Shown: positions 34,455 through 47,840, numbered from the stretch's first letter. The stretch is DNA of 64,000 nt from Stomoxys calcitrans (GCF_963082655.1 NC_081555.1:178586442-178650441); one strand, 5' to 3'. Translations and numbers: made by a program. Notes: a model not told the origin generated them from the letters alone.

Positions 34455-34556
34455 ATTTTTCCCATGAATATTCCATTAAGGAACAAGGGATGCTTCTGGA
34501 TACCTTACAAATGTTGCCGGCATTTAAAAGGGGATTTGAACCCGCCATGGTGGCCT
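34455..34556 (-). mobile_element. Short decayed SINE copy
   Basis: CCCATGAATATTCCATTAAGG, CTTACAAATGTTGCCGGCATT, GGATTTGAACCCGCCATGG and GTGGCC are the SINE 3' part, B box and head with the middle deleted. Confidence 0.55.
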
Positions 34557-34604
34557 GCAAACAACAATCGTGGGAAATTATCTAGAAGAGAAGAGTTAAC
34601 CTTG

Positions 34605-34881
34605 TGCAAAAATGCAAATGTTGCCCATGAACATTCCACTAAGGAACAGAGGCAAACTTCTCACATATTAATGAGTGCAGACCGATTCCAGTTTACGATC
34701 AATGATAAGGGGCCTCCTTTTTATAGCCGAGTCCGAACGGCGTGCCGCAGAGCGACACCTCTTTGGAGAGAAGTTTTACATGGCATAGTACCTCACAAAC
34801 GTTGCCAGCATTAGGAGGGGAAAACCACCGCTGAAATTTTTTTTCTGATGGTCTCGCCAGGATTCGAACTCTGGCCTTCAA
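34605..34881 (-). mobile_element. SINE copy lacking its head
   Basis: Matches 25085-25360 closely (CCCATGAACATTCCACTAAGG, TTATAGCCGAGTCCGAACGG, TCTCGCCAGGATTCGAACTC), but stops just past the B box, so the A box is missing. Confidence 0.8.
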
Positions 34882-34884
34882 CGT

Positions 34885-36174
34885 TTAATCATGATATACT
34901 CGAATCTTCGAAAATTATCCATTTTCCAAGACAGTCCCTAGACAGGGTGAATGTTGCATAATACTTGAATTTCTTACTGACCCATTTCAAATCTATGCAA
35001 GTGTGAGGATATGGGAAAATATTGCAAAACACCACCATACAAACAAACAAGACCACCCACTTTGTGTATGATCTAAAATTGCATCACGTTGCAATATTTT
35101 AAAATTTTACTCGTTACATTTCTTCTTCATCAGCCATCAGACATCATGCCTTTGCTACAGTCACGGCTTGCAGTAAAATTTGCTGCTTGCCACTTGCTGC
35201 CAATGCGAATCTGATGTGCATGACTTTTTTCAGTTTTTTTTTATGTTCTGTAAATTATACAACCTTTGTAATGCATGCACTTGGTAGAAGAAGCATTTGC
35301 ATGCTGAGGATAAAATATTTTGACCAGATATTGCAATAAAACGACAACAATCTTTCGAATGTCATTCAATCTATTTACTTGGATATGTAAATGCTTTAGA
35401 GTGCTGAGAATATTTGGGAGTGGTATGTTAAGCGCATCCAATGGCAACCCTTTATTGGAAATAGAAGAAGGACGTGTTGGGCGGTTAGCATATAAGTGAC
35501 TTCCGAAAGATGACAACGGGCTAAGTGCACTCGGGTCGAGTATAATGTGTCCGAATTATACCTTAATCAGATGAAAATGAAGACTCGTATTGTCAGAATG
35601 GGTAATGGGTAACTTAAAGTCTATCACAGGTATTCACAAAACTCAATGTAGATTTGAATTAGGTTTATATGAGAGATTTCCTTTATAGAACTGTCAAATA
35701 AATTTCAGGCTTCATTAAGTTTTGTGAATACGGCCGTATATATATTTAATGTCTTCGTTAGGTGGCATTTATTGTAAGTGTTGGAAGATGTAAGTATACC
35801 TCATAAACCACATTTCAACTAAATCGGATTAAATTGAGGCTTCTAGGAGTCATATCTTTTGATTTGACTTCTTGAGACTCGGTATATGTTGGAGCTACAT
35901 TCATCCATTGACCTCTACAGGCGGTATTGGATGTGAGTGTTGGATTGCATAAACGCCCTATATGTACCAAATTTCAGCCAAATCGGAGAGAAATTCAGAC
36001 TTCTAGATGAGTCTGAAGCAACATCAAAATCGAAACCCATATAGGCCAATAGGCTCAATATCGGTAAGGTTAGGATGGAGGGCACTGGCAACCTCCTTTA
36101 CTAGCCGCTTCACTCTTAGACCTTAGGTCCATTGTATTCACCCTAAAAGAATGTAGAAGAGAAGAAGATTACAA
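34885..36174. other. Spacer with a degenerate HINE fragment
   Basis: 34885-35735 shows no assignable features. 35740-36010 contains A-like motifs (GTTGGAAGATGTAAGTATACC, AATTTCAGCCAAATCGGAG) in minus orientation, strongly decayed. Confidence 0.4.
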
Positions 36175-36577
36175 AACCAGTAAGGAAGGGCAAAAGTCGG
36201 GCGGCGCCGACTGTATAATACCCTACACGTACCCTATAAGTACAATGTGGGAGCTGTATCCAATTCTGAGTTCAAACTATAAATTGCCCAATATCTGACA
36301 AACATATATATAGGAGCTATATCTAATTCTGAACCGATTTCGAGCAAACTTCCCAGATAATGTGGAAGTCGTCGAGCAAGGCGTTGTACAAAGTTTTAGG
36401 AACATTGGTTAATAAATGCGATCGCAATGGTTCTAGGAGTGGAAATCGGGTGATATATATAAATGAGAGCTATATCTAAATCTGGACCGATTTTTATGAA
36501 ATTCGCCAGTAATTTCAGGAGTCATAAGAAAATCAGTCCCGCCAAATTTCGAGGGAATGGGTTAACAAGTGACCATT

Positions 36578-38416
36578 TTTATACCCTCCACCATAAGATG
36601 GGGGTATACTAATTTCGTCATTCTGTTTGTAACTACTCGAAATATTCGTCTGAGACCCTATAAAGTATATATATTCTTGATCGTCGTGAAATTTTATGTC
36701 GATCTAACCATGTCCGTCCGTCTGTCCGTCCGTCCGTCCGTCTGTCCGTCCGTCCGTCTGTCTGTCGAAAGCACGCTAACTTCCGAAGGAGTAAAGCTAG
36801 CCGCTTGAAATTTTGCACAAATACTTCTTATTAGTGTAGGTCGGTTGGTATTGTAAATGGGCCATATCGGTCCATGTTTTGATATAGCTGCCATATAAAC
36901 CGATCTTGGGTCTTGACTTCTTGAGCTAGAGTGCGCAATTCTTATCAGATTGTGATGAAATTTTGCACGACGTGTTTTGTTATGATATCCAACAACTGTG
37001 CCAAGTATAGTTCAAATCGGTCCATAACCTGATATAGCTGCCATATAAACCGATCTTGGGTCTTGACTACTTGGGCCTCTAGAGTACGCAATTCTTATCT
37101 GATTGGAATGAAATTTTGCACGACGTATTTCGTTATTATATCCAATATTTGTGCCAAGTATGGTTTAAATCGGTCCCTAACCTGATATAGCTGCCATATA
37201 AACCGATCTTGGGTCTTGACTTCTTAAGCCTCTAGAGTGCGCAGTTCCTATCCGATTGGAAGGAAATTTTGCACGACGTGTTTTGTTATGATATCCAACA
37301 ACTGTGCCAAGTATAGTTCAAATCGGTCCATAACCTGATATAGCTGCCATATAAACCGATCTTGGGTCTTGACTTCTTGGGCCTCTAGAGTGCGCAATTC
37401 TTATCCGATTGGAATGAAATTTTGCACGACGTGTTTCGTTATTATATCCAACAATTGTGCCAAGTATGGTTTAAATCGGTCCCTAACCTGATATAGCTGC
37501 CATATAAACCGATCTTGGGTCTTGACTTCTTAAGCCTCTAGAGTGCGCAGTTCCTATCCGATTGGAATGAAATTTTGCACGACGTGTTTTGTTATGATAT
37601 CCAACAACTGTGCCAAGTATAGTTCAAATCGGTCTATAACCTGATATAGCTGCCATATAAACCGATCTTGGGTCTTGACTTCTTGGGCCTCTAGAGTGCG
37701 CAATTCTTATCCGATTGGAATGAAATTTTGCACGACGTGTTTCGTTATTATATCCAACAATTGTGCCAAGTATGGTTTAAATCGGTCCATAACCTGATAT
37801 AGCTGCCATATAAACCGATCTTGGGTCTTGACTTCTTGAGCCTCTAGAGAGCGCAATTCTTATCCAATTTGAATGAATTTTTTCGCGTAGTATTTTGTTT
37901 TGATATCCAACAACTGTGCCAAATATGGTTCAAATCGGTTCATAACCTGATATAGCTGTCATATAAACAGATCTGGGGACTTGACTTCTTGAGCTTCGAT
38001 CTGGGATCTTGACTTCTTGAGCCTCTAGAGGTCGCAATTATTATCCGATTTGGCTGAAATTTTGTACGACGGATTCTCTCATGACCATAAACATACGTGT
38101 TTATTATGGTCTGAATCGGTCTATAGCCCGATACAGATCCCATATAAATCAATCTCTTTATTTTACTTCTTGAGCCCACAAAGGGCGCAATTCTTATTCG
38201 AATTGGCTGACATTTTACACAGGTCTCCAACATATAATTTAATTGTGGTCCAAACCGGACCATATCTTGATATTGCTCTAATAGCAGAGCAAATCTTTTC
38301 TTATATCCTTTTTTTTCCTAAGAAGAGATGCCGGGAAAAGAACTCGACAAATGCGCCACATGGTGGAGTGTATATAAGATTCGGCCTGGCCGAACTTAGC
38401 ACGCTTTTACTTGTTT
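36578..38416 (+). mobile_element. Complete HINE-like element, family A (copy A11), with dimeric repeats
   Basis: Canonical order throughout: TTTTTATACCCTCCACCATAAGATGG, TTTCGTCATTCTGTTTGTAAC, GTCCGTCTGTCCGTCC tract (36713-36766), CGAAAGCACGCTAACTTCCGAAGG, then seven tandem units, two divergent A units, GGTGGAGTGTATATAAG, TTCGGCCTGGCCGAA and CACGCTTTTACTTGTTTT. The host C sequence reads ...GACCATTTT|GCATTATTACTGC, so insertion was in a T-run. Confidence 0.88.
36881..37850 (+). repeat. 153-bp tandem array with a 306-bp dimeric higher-order unit
   Basis: GATATAGCTGCCATATAAAC occurs at about 36881, 37031, 37184, 37337, 37490, 37643 and 37796, spacing 150 then 153 throughout. Alternate units share diagnostic variants: one type has AAGTATAGTTCAAATCGG with TTGGGCCTCTAG, the other AAGTATGGTTTAAATCGG with TTAAGCCTCTAG. 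This gives about three dimers. Confidence 0.9.
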
Positions 38417-38767
38417 TGCATTATTACTGCAAATCGGACGAACATATATATGGGAGCTATATCCAAATCTAATCCAATTTTTTCCAATTTCAATAGGCTT
38501 CGTCTCTAGGCCAAAAAACATGGCTGTACCAAATTTGAAGACGATCGGATGAAAATTGCGACCTGTAGTTTGTACACAAATTAACATGGACAGACGGACA
38601 CACAGACGAACGGACAGACAGACAGACGGACATAGCCAAATCTAATCAGAAAGTGATTCTGGATCGATCGGAATACTTATCAATGGGTCTATCTCTCTTC
38701 CTTTTAGGTATCATAAACTAATTTACTAAGTTATAATACCCTGTACCACAGTAGTGGTGTAGGGTAT

Positions 38768-39372
38768 ACCAAGTAAAAAGACATTAAGGTCGGACGGAAC
38801 TTTGGATACCCAAAACTTCGGGTATAGTTCAAATTTCAGCGAATAAGCTTCAGACCCTTTATCGGGAGATCGGTCTATATGGCAGCTATATCTAAATATG
38901 TACCGATCTAATTCATATTTAAGTCAGATGTCGGGAGGCTTAAAATAACCTACTGTTGCAAATTTCAGCGAAATCAGGTAATAAATAAGCTTTTATGGGC
39001 TTCAGACTCTTTATCGGGAGATCGATCGAATAGCAGATATATTCAAATATATTCCGATCTGAACCATATTTAAGTCAGATTGTGGGAAGCCTTAAACTAC
39101 TCACTGTTTAAAATTTCAGCGAAATCGGATAAGAAAAAAGTATTTATGGCAGATCTGCCGATAAAATTTTATCGGCAGATCGGTCTATATAGCAGCTACA
39201 TCCAAATATGGTCCGATTTGGCCCGATCAAGAATTTAACCAGCGTGCATCAAAAATACGTATCTGTGCCAAATATCAGCTCAATATCTCAATTTTTGAAG
39301 GCTGTAGAGTGATTACAACGGACGGGCGGACAGACGGTTAGACGGACAGACACACGACATCGTTAAATCGTT
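38768..39372 (-). mobile_element. Family B-like HINE, 3' end in plus reading cut by a LINE
   Basis: ACCAAGTAAAAAGACATTAAGG, decayed palindrome (GTCGGACGGAAC), GATACCCAAAACTTCGGGTAT. Units contain CGGGAGATCGGTCTATATGGC; then comes GGCGGACAGACGGTTAGACGG and GACATCGTTAAATCG. After that, LINE coding sequence starts. A closely similar subfamily copy lies at 61440-61893. Confidence 0.65.
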
Positions 39373-42124
39373 TACGGAAATCCAGACTCGGAAAGAGCCT
39401 GGAGCCATTATCCTGTGTCTTCTCTTCGCAATTGCAGGGCAGTGACAAATCATCATCTTCAATTCCTTATTGTCGTAGCACATCCTGCAGAAGAAGACCT
39501 GACGTTGCAATGACCAGTCAGGACTCATATTAGCAGTCCTAAGTCTTACTTTCTCAGGCCCAAGATAAGCTACGTCTGATTTCTCGAAACACACTACCAC
39601 ATGGCCTCTGAATCCTATAACCTACAGCAATGGCCAACGCTTGTTCGCGCAGTCCTTGTAGAAGGCATTTACTCTACCAACAAGTGAGGGGTCTCAGTGA
39701 TCCCATATCTGCGGCAATCAGCGATTCATTCCACGCCAGCTCGTCTGCCGCTTTGTTACCCGCCCCACCTTGATAGTCTGGGTCCCATGCAAAGTCTGAT
39801 AGCCTTACCATGGTTCGAAAATGTTGTTTACATCTTCTAAACAGTTTCAATCTCAGCACCGCCTGACTGTCCTCGAATATCCTGACGGCCTGACAGGGCC
39901 GTTTTAAGTACCCTTACAATCACTAAGACCTCCGCCAAAAGACTCTGCATCCATCCAGAAGTCGTTGAGAATCCATGATTCCAGGAATTCAATGAAGACT
40001 CCTTCTCCAGTGCACCCCATCCAACTTAGACCCATTCGTTTAAACAGACGGTCCCGATAAGGGTGGGGTGCCCCCATCTCAGAGATCCCTTATCGAGAAA
40101 ACAATTTCCAAGCTATCAACCAGAAAGCTCTCCCATGGTATATGATCTCGGCAACACCATCCTCCTGAAGAACTGAAGAATAACCTGAGCTAGAGGAGCG
40201 CCATGTACCTGACTCCCTCAGTCTGATGGTGATCTTTGTCGCCACACAAACATAAGAACGAGAACGGCAATCAGCGCCTCTCTCGGGACACTTCGCGTTG
40301 ATCCAGAGATTAGCCCTACCGCATTACCCTGTACCTTCTCGACCATTAATTGTCACAATTGAAATGACAATCAGCGTCTCTCTCGGAACTCATCGCCTCG
40401 ACCAAGAGATTAGCCCTACCGCGTTACCCAACACCATCTCAAACATTAATTGTCAAAATTGTCCAGAACTTTGTGCCACTTAGAGACAACCATAGGTTAG
40501 AATTGGGCGAACGACTGCTTTAAACATTCAGTGCACCGTCTCCCTCCCCTTTTGACCCTTTCTTCGACGAGAATCACTTCCTAGTACTTGGTCTCTGTAG
40601 GGAGCGGTAGCTCCACCTTATCCAGAACAGGTATCTTAAAAGCACTCGGCTTTCTCCTCCTGGTGAAAAGGACCATTATTTTTCTGGGATTTATGCCAAG
40701 ACCTTGGGCCCTCGCCCCATCCGGACAGCATCCTCGAAGCTCCATGAACGAGGTCCGTTATAATAAAGAGCAAACGGCCATCCACCATGATGACAACGTC
40801 GTCCACGTAGGAAGTGTCTTTTACTCTCTTACTCTCGAAAGATCTCAAAATCCTATTGACCACCAAAAACCTCAATAGAGGAGATGAAATTCCTCATTGC
40901 AGAGTTCCTCTATCTTCCTTATCGAGCCCTCTGCCAGTGTTGCGTTGCTAATCAGGCACTTCAGCATCGTATCTACCTAATTTACCAAAAGAGGGGGGAC
41001 CTTCATATGTACCGGATCAACATGTATGGACGCTAACTTCACGTTATTATGTCAAAGAAATGTGCCAAAATAAAGTCACCCACACCCAAATTTCCCTCGA
41101 TATAGCCGTGAAAGGCACTAACAACCGACCGACCGTTAGCGTACGCATGCTGATAGCCGCTTAAGAGAGAAGGGTAGAAAGACTTCAAAATGAAAGATGA
41201 GAGGCTTATTGGCTTGTAGTCCTTGGGTAGAGAATGGCTCGGTCCCTAATAAATATGTCAATTATTCTCTCCAAAGTCTTCGAAATGAAGAATGAGAGGC
41301 TTATTGGCCTGTAATCTTTGTGTAGTAAATGGCTCGGTTTTCCCGCCTTGGGCATAAAAACCACCCAAGCCTCCCGCACCCAGTCGGTACATAGGTCAGA
41401 AAAATGCTGCTGCTCAAAATCATTTCAGGAGTCGTATGGCAAAACGGTCCAGCTCATGGTAAGTAGTACGCCATCCGATCCTGTTGACTTGTAGGGTTCA
41501 AACGAATTCACCACCAGACTTTCTTCCCCTCCATTATCATGTCCCCAACCACGGACAGTGACTCGGCACTATGTTGTTTATGAGAGACATTGATACCATC
41601 CGGGTTAAAAGATCCACCGGCCACGTGAGATCACCCAGGAAAGTGCGTAGCTCGAGTGATTCCGTCATTTATTATAATGCTTTCAAAAATGTTCAAATCC
41701 TTGGAGAGTAATCTGCGGAAACTGGAAGACTCATGAACTCCCTCTATTGAGTAGCAAAAACAGACCCATGAGCCCTCTTGGGCTAAATTCACCTCGCTCT
41801 TGAACTTGTTTAAAAACTCCCGGTACAGATTTAAGTCCGCATGCAGATTGTTTTTGTTTGCCCTTTTATAGAGGCTAGTCGTAGTCTGCCTTAGCCCCCT
41901 CAAGCCCTCGCTCCACCAAATAGGTTGCGATTTTTACCCGGATATATCAGAGGACAGTTCTCCACATAACTACTCAACATGGTTCCTGCCAGCAGGTTCC
42001 CTGCCAACTCAAGTTCTTTTACATTAGTAAGCAAGGTGCTTATGGTCTGAATCTTTGTCCGCATAGCGGTTCCAGTTGGGTTTTCTGGGTTCCTGTATGG
42101 TGGGTCATTGTCCGGAGACAACAT
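39373..42124 (-). pseudogene. RNase-H-type non-LTR retrotransposon (LOA/I-like), decayed
   Basis: In minus order: end of endonuclease (42124-41900, ...NCPLIYPGKNRNLFGGARA); linker (41903-41631, RGLRQTTTSLYKRANKN, SWVCFCYSIEGVHESSSFRRLLSKDLN); RT with GISSPLLRFLVVNRILRSF and an intact YVDDVVIM box (40809-40798); RNase H WDPDYQGGAGNKAADELAW (39790-39735 region); C-terminal CRMC...MICHCPAIAKRRHR Cys/His motif (39495-39425). The conserved PQGG turn reads Q-stop-G (TGA at 40896-40894), and frames break repeatedly, so it is dead. Longer than the 14.8-kb copy and of the same broad type; no ORF1, poly(A) tail or target duplication was found. Confidence 0.85.
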
Positions 42125-43072
42125 GGCCTGATCGACTCAGATTATCACAACTTTGCTTTATAAGGTCTCAGATCAACATTTCAATCTTCAGATCAACATT
42201 TCAATCTTCAGATCAACATTTCTAATCATTCCGCTTCTCCTCCCAAGTAAGTGGGTGTACAAATTCCGTAAACGCATTTTTGTGGAACCTCATACGCCAT
42301 AAATCGAACATCCGTCATATGACAACACTCAATATCATAGCGCTTCTTCATAAGTATGGCAATGAGAAAACACAATCGTTTCCTTCAAATTACCAATAGC
42401 CTTAAATATTGTTATTATTAGCATATTTTCGGATAAATAATTGATAAATGAAGGCTATAAACCTCTTATCGGCAAACACTGTGAAATATGACCAAATTAT
42501 TGTGCACACCCCCCTTTTGAGCGAGTGAAGAGTGTATCTGGGCTGGGTGGATGGATGTACGATTGCATGACCAAATGCATTTATACTAATCGAAGTATGA
42601 TAATGAAATCGATTCTCTATATATGCCCTGCCATAGCTACAGTCTGGCTGCGTGACGTTGGCTCCTTCTGTCTCATGTCTGTCCCACCTAAAGCTTTGCT
42701 TCGACCATTTGTTTGCATGGCCATAGAACGCTATGCTAACAGAGTGTCCATCCTGAGTTTTGGCTGAATGGGGCAGAAGATGACTGGCTGGCTGGCTGGC
42801 TAGCAGACTTGAAATTATTTGGAAGTGTGGCTATCACAGCGTGTCCATTGGATGTCGGTTATATCCGTTTTTACAGATGGTGTTGTGTCACTTACGTAAG
42901 TGTCAATCCGTATGTCCATCAATGACGATGATGGAGAGAATAGCAACTGAAGGATGGGATGAATAAAACTCGATTCGTATAAGGCACGTCCATACATTAA
43001 TATACATTTTAGATTGTCTTTTGTATCTCATGTCCGGTTAGAGAAAACATCAACCAGCAAACACATACACAT

Positions 43073-43105
<33 letters not shown>

Positions 43106-43700
43106 GAAACATACACATAGTTTCATAGAGACTGGTCTGCTATATTGGCTAAGTGTTTGGGTTACAGCTTCCAATATGAGGTGATTCGAAAGCAAAATAA
43201 AGAATTTAACTGGATATGCAATTTTCCAGCAGTGGCAGCAGCGTTCGTTTATAATGCAAATGTATTTCATGTCCTGCCCAACAAACAAATGCAAATTACT
43301 AAAAAAAAAAAAACGAAGAAAAATGTTCCATTTGTGCATCGAGAAAGGGCCATGGAAATTCTTCCTGGTCACACCAGCCATGCACCAGCTAGCAGCCATA
43401 CATGAGGACAAAAGCATGAGTGAACCAATTTTTATCCAAAACATTAATTTTTAATTCAAAAGAGACACGTAGCAGCACCGTTCAAAGAAAAGCGAAATCA
43501 TCCACATCATCAACGTCAATGGTTACGCCAACAGCATTTCAACGCAGTCATGAAGAGCTACCATGGCGATCTTTGATGATGGCTATATGGAAATGTATAG
43601 AAAACTCAAAACATGAAAAACTAAGGAAGGAGCCATTAAAAATGACAGTAAGAGCTCATACAAAGTAGTAGCGCCCTTTGTCAACATCAAAAATTGATTT
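42125..43700. other. Spacer with small tandem repeats
   Basis: Three copies of a 20-mer (TCAGATCAACATTTCAATCT) at 42168-42227; (CTGG)n near 42784-42802; (AC)n at 43074-43103. No confident gene. Confidence 0.5.
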
Positions 43701-43702
43701 AA

Positions 43703-46025
43703 ACAAGTAAAAAGGCGTTTTGATCGGCCTGACCGAACTTTGGATACCCACCATCTCGGGTATATATGTAAATTACCTTTCATCAAAATCCGGTGAAAAT
43801 TTCATACCTTATGTCCCATAGCAGTTATATCGAAATATGACCTAATTTGGACCAAATACCAAAAAGTACAACCCATTGTTCTTTTTAGTAGCTATATCTA
43901 ACAAGTAAGAGCGTGCTAAGTTCGGCCGGGCCGAATCTTATATACCCTCCACCATTGATCGCATTTGTCGAGTTAAATGCGCGGTATCTCTTTTTAGACA
44001 AACATAGAATACGAACTGTAATGCTATTGGAGCTATATCAAGTTAAAGTCCGATTCGGACCATAAATGAATGCTGAACATTGTAGAAGTCATTGTGCGAT
44101 ATTTCAGTTCATTCGGATAAGAATTGCGCCTTGTGAGGGCTCAGGAAGCAAAATCGGGAGATAGGTTTATATGGGAGCTGTATCAAGCTATTGATAGATT
44201 CAGACTATATTAAACTCGCATGTTGAAGGTCATGAAGGAAGACGTTATACAAAATTTCAGCCAAATCGGATGAGAATTGCGCCCTCTAAAGGTTCAAGAA
44301 GTCAAGATCCCAGATTGGTTTATATGACAGCTATATCAGGTTCTATACCGATTTACGCCATACTTAACATACATACAGTTATTGGAAGTCATAACAAAAC
44401 ACCTAATGCAAAATTTCAGACAAATCGGATGAGAATTGCGCCCTCTAGAGGCTCAGATTCAAGACCCAAGATCGGTTTAAATGGCAGCTATATCAAAACA
44501 TGGACCGATTTAAACCATACTAAACGTAGTTGTTGGAAGTGCTACCGAAACGCTACGTTCAAAATTTCAATAAAATCGGATTATAATTGCGCCTTCTAGA
44601 GGCTCAAGAAGTCAAGACCCAAGATCGGTTTATATGGCAGCTATATCAAAACATGGACCGATTTGGCCCATTTACAATCCCAACCAACCTACACTAATAA
44701 AAAAAACATAATTCAATGTGTCAAAGTTCAGATATATCGGCTTATGAATACGCCTTTTTCGGGGCCAAGTCATTAAATCGTGATATCGGTCTATATGGCA
44801 GCTATATGCAAATCTTCATCGATGTGGACCAACTTGCAAAAAAATGTGGAGGGACTTAACTTAACTCACTGTCCCAAATTTCGGTCACATCGGACAATAA
44901 ATGCGCCTTTTATGGGCCCAAAACATTAAATCGAGGGATCGGTCTATATGGCAGCTATAACCAAATCTGAACCAATCTGCGCCAAATTGACGAAGGATGT
45001 CGAAGGGCCTTACATAACTTACTATCCCAAATTTCAGCGAAATCGGATAACAAATGTGGCTTTTATGGGCCTAAGACCCTAAATCGGAGGATCCGTCTAT
45101 ATAGCAGCTATAACCAAATCTGAACCAATCTGAGCCAAATTGACGAAGGATGTCAAAGGGCCCGACACAACTCACTGTCCCAAATTTCAGCAAAATCGGA
45201 TAATAAATGTGACATTTATGGGCCTAAGACCCTAAATCGGAGGATCGGTCGATATGGCAGCTATATCCAAATCTAGACCGATCAGGGCCAAATTGACGAA
45301 GGATGTCGAAGGGCCTGACACAACTCACTGTCCCAAATTTCAGCAAAATCGGATAATAAATGTGACATTTATGGGCCTAGGACCCTAAATCGGAGGATCG
45401 GTCTATATGGCAGCTATATCCAAATCTGGACCGATCAGGGCCAAATTAATGAAGGATGTCGAAGGGCACAACTCACTGTCCCCAATTTCAGCAAAATTGG
45501 ATAACAAATGTGGCTTTAAAGGGCCTAGAACCCTAAATCGAAGGATCGGTCTATATGGCAGCTATATCCAAGTATGGACCGATCTGAGACAAATTGACGA
45601 GGGATGTCGAAGGGTCTAACACAACTCACTATCCCAAATTTGAGCGAAATCGGATAATAAATGTGACATTTATGGGCCTAAGACCCTAAATCGGAGGATA
45701 GGTCTATATGGCAGCTATATCCAAATTTGGACCGATCAGGGCTAAATTGACGAGGGATGTCGAAGGGTCTAACGCAACTCACTGTCCCAAATTTGAGCGA
45801 AATCGGATAATAAATGTGTCTTTTATGGGCCTAAGACCCTAATCGGTCTCTATAGGGGCTATATCAAGATATAGTCCGATATTGCCCATCTTCGAACTTA
45901 ACCTGCATATGGACAAAAAAAGAATCTGTGCAAATTTGCTGCTCAATGTCTCTAGTTTCAAAGACTGTAGCGTGATTTTAACGGACGGACGGACATGGCT
46001 AAATCGTCTTAGATTTTTACGCTGA
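43703..46025 (-). mobile_element. HINE-like element, family B (copy B15), split by a family A element
   Basis: Head AACAAGTAAAAAGGCG, decayed palindrome (ATCGGCCTGACCGAAC), GATACCCACCATC. Interrupted at about 43902, resuming near 44709 with B-type units (GTCTATATGGCAGCTATATGC onward) at about 150-bp spacing to 45890. A short GGACGGACGGACAT and the start of the conserved block (GCTAAATCGTCTTAGATTTTTACGCTG) follow, then it stops at an E-type fragment. Confidence 0.7.
43903..44708 (-). mobile_element. Family A HINE inserted in B15, canonical 5' end missing
   Basis: AACAAGTAAGAGCGTGCTAAG, palindrome, TATATACCCTCCACC. Three to four units follow, up to CCAACCAACCTACACTAATAA and an A-run. GTCY tract, conserved block and GGTGGAGGG end are absent. 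Confidence 0.7.
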
Positions 46026-46325
46026 AAATATCTCCCACATAAGCCGATACTTCTTGATCCCCTAAAATCCGCAATTGTTAGGAGATTTGGGTGAAATTTT
46101 GCACTTGCTACTTTGTTATGACTTTCAACATCCATGGTAAGTATTGTACAAGTCCCATGAAGCTCCCATATAACCATTAGACTTAAACTTTTTCTAGAAT
46201 TTTAACCTGGTTTTGCAGAAATTTGGTTCAAAAAGTTAAATTGTGGCCTTCTTTTAAGTTTAGTCTGTAAATTTATAGCAGAGTCCATGGTGGGTTCCCA
46301 AGATTCGGCCCAGGAAATTTTTAGT
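46026..46325 (+). mobile_element. E-type HINE fragment with terminal end
   Basis: CTCCCACATAAGCCGATAC, GTTATGACTTTCAACATCC, then CCATGGTGGGTTCCCAAGATTCGGCCC and a T-rich end. The GGTGGGTTCCC motif replaces the GGTGGAGGGTATA of family A; the reverse-oriented partner is at 51262. Confidence 0.55.
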
Positions 46326-46329
46326 TGTT

Positions 46330-47840
46330 AGTTTTTTAACGAAAATTTCTCGCCACTTGCTTTTTATACAATTTCTTCAAAATGTGATTTGAATGAGGGT
46401 TTTCTACAACATTTTTACAATTTCATACTACAATCCTTCTGACTTGGCGCATACCACCCAGTTCTTGGTAAGCTCTAATAGTTTGGCATCAGGAAACCCA
46501 TTACAACTCATCTACACGTTTGAGTTGTTCAAAACGAAAGCCAAACAAAATATAAAACCAAAATTACATACACACACACACACACATAATACCATAACCA
46601 CTTGCACTCACACTCACACTTGCACTTGCACTCACTCATGTAGATGGGCCCACCTGTATGGATATACCGGAGTACTGCAAGGGGATATTTGTTTATCTTT
46701 TCATAGTCAATCTAGCGTAACGAAGTCCTTTTCGAATTTCATTTTCTTATGGTGTTGTAAGCAAAAATCATCAGCCTCAATAGAAATCCGGCTACCTATG
46801 CAGCAGCAGCAGCAGTAGCAACAGCATGAGGTGAAACACGGCGGAAACATCCGCATTCACAACTTTGAAACGGTGTATAAACACATCACCACTTGAGCAA
46901 CATTCCAAAGGCAATGTGCATCGTTGCTGCAAAGGGACAAGCAATGGAGCTTTATTTGGCGTAAAGTGGAAAGTCAGACGATTGTTGCATAGTAATCGAC
47001 ACAAGTGGAAGGAAGGACTCACCAAAAAGGATGCAAATAAACCTTAATGTGACGTGCACAAGCCAAAACACAAACACAGAAGAAGAAAGAAACACATGAC
47101 TAAGAAACGAGACGAGTGAAACTGAATTCCCTTGGCAGGAAACACTACAACATGAATTCTATTGACAATTCCCATAGAAGATTCTTTAATATCCTGAATA
47201 GCATTGGATCGGGAATCGCTCTTGCTTTTGCTTTCGGGACTTTGGCACTTTCCATGAGCAAGTAAAAGTCGTAGGATTTAAAACCATATCATATTATGTA
47301 GGGGTACAGTTTCTTTAGGAACTATCTCTATGATGGTCTCGTTAAAGGTATATTTCTTGTACGTAGCTTGTGTGCGATGGAAAGGTGACTTTTCTCTCTG
47401 TAGTTGACACATGCACCATTGAGTCCTTTTTTGTGAACAAGATGTAGTATACTGAGATTCCAATAATCGACTGTGGCGCAGACGAGCAAAAAAAAGATAC
47501 TCCTTACTGAAATGTTAGCTTTTAAATGTTTCATCTGGCACACCTTCGGCTCCTGCTGCCTTCTTGATCTTTAACGCAATTGTTGTTACGCAAAATTCAT
47601 TGATTCTGGGTTATATTCGTCGTTGCCACTATTAGCTGGGAAAATTTTTCTTTCCATATTCTAGACATCAATACATCCAAGCTCAAAAGGCAGCATTTAG
47701 TATACGATTTAAAAGAAGCTAGCAGTATATTGAAAAAATTAAGCGAAATTTAGGCTTATGCAAGGATCTCCTTGGGCATAGCCCTGAAACATTTGTATAT
47801 GAATGACAAACATGTATGTAAATAATCAAAATGGTACTTT
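46330..47840. other. Single-copy-looking region, no confident gene
   Basis: (AC)n at 46571-46586, CACT-rich repeats to 46640, and a (CAG)5-like run at 46800-46814. Open frames lack domains; some are formed by these runs. Confidence 0.4.

Larger units (their letters stand above)
36175..38768 (-). mobile_element. HINE-like element, family C, split by a family A element
   Basis: Left end AACCAGTAAGGAAGGGC, the GC dyad GTCGGGCGGCGCCGAC, TATAATACCCTACAC. Right end ATACCCTGTACCACAGTAGTGGTGTAGGGTAT. The subterminal repeats are CCCTACAC and GTGTAGGG, distinct from A and B yet complementary to each other. A short GTCY tract (38587-38632) and a specific block (AATCAGAAAGTGATTCTGG, ATCAATGGGTCTATCTCTC) identify the family. 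Without the insertion it is about 760 bp. Confidence 0.8.

Noticed and set aside
36881..37850. CRISPR-like regular repeats
   Set aside because: Whole 153-bp units repeat, with no short repeat and unique-spacer pattern, in a eukaryotic mobile element.
43028..43444. 138-codon minus-strand frame
   Set aside because: Includes Val-Cys repeats from the (AC)n tract and overlaps other-frame open stretches; no domain.
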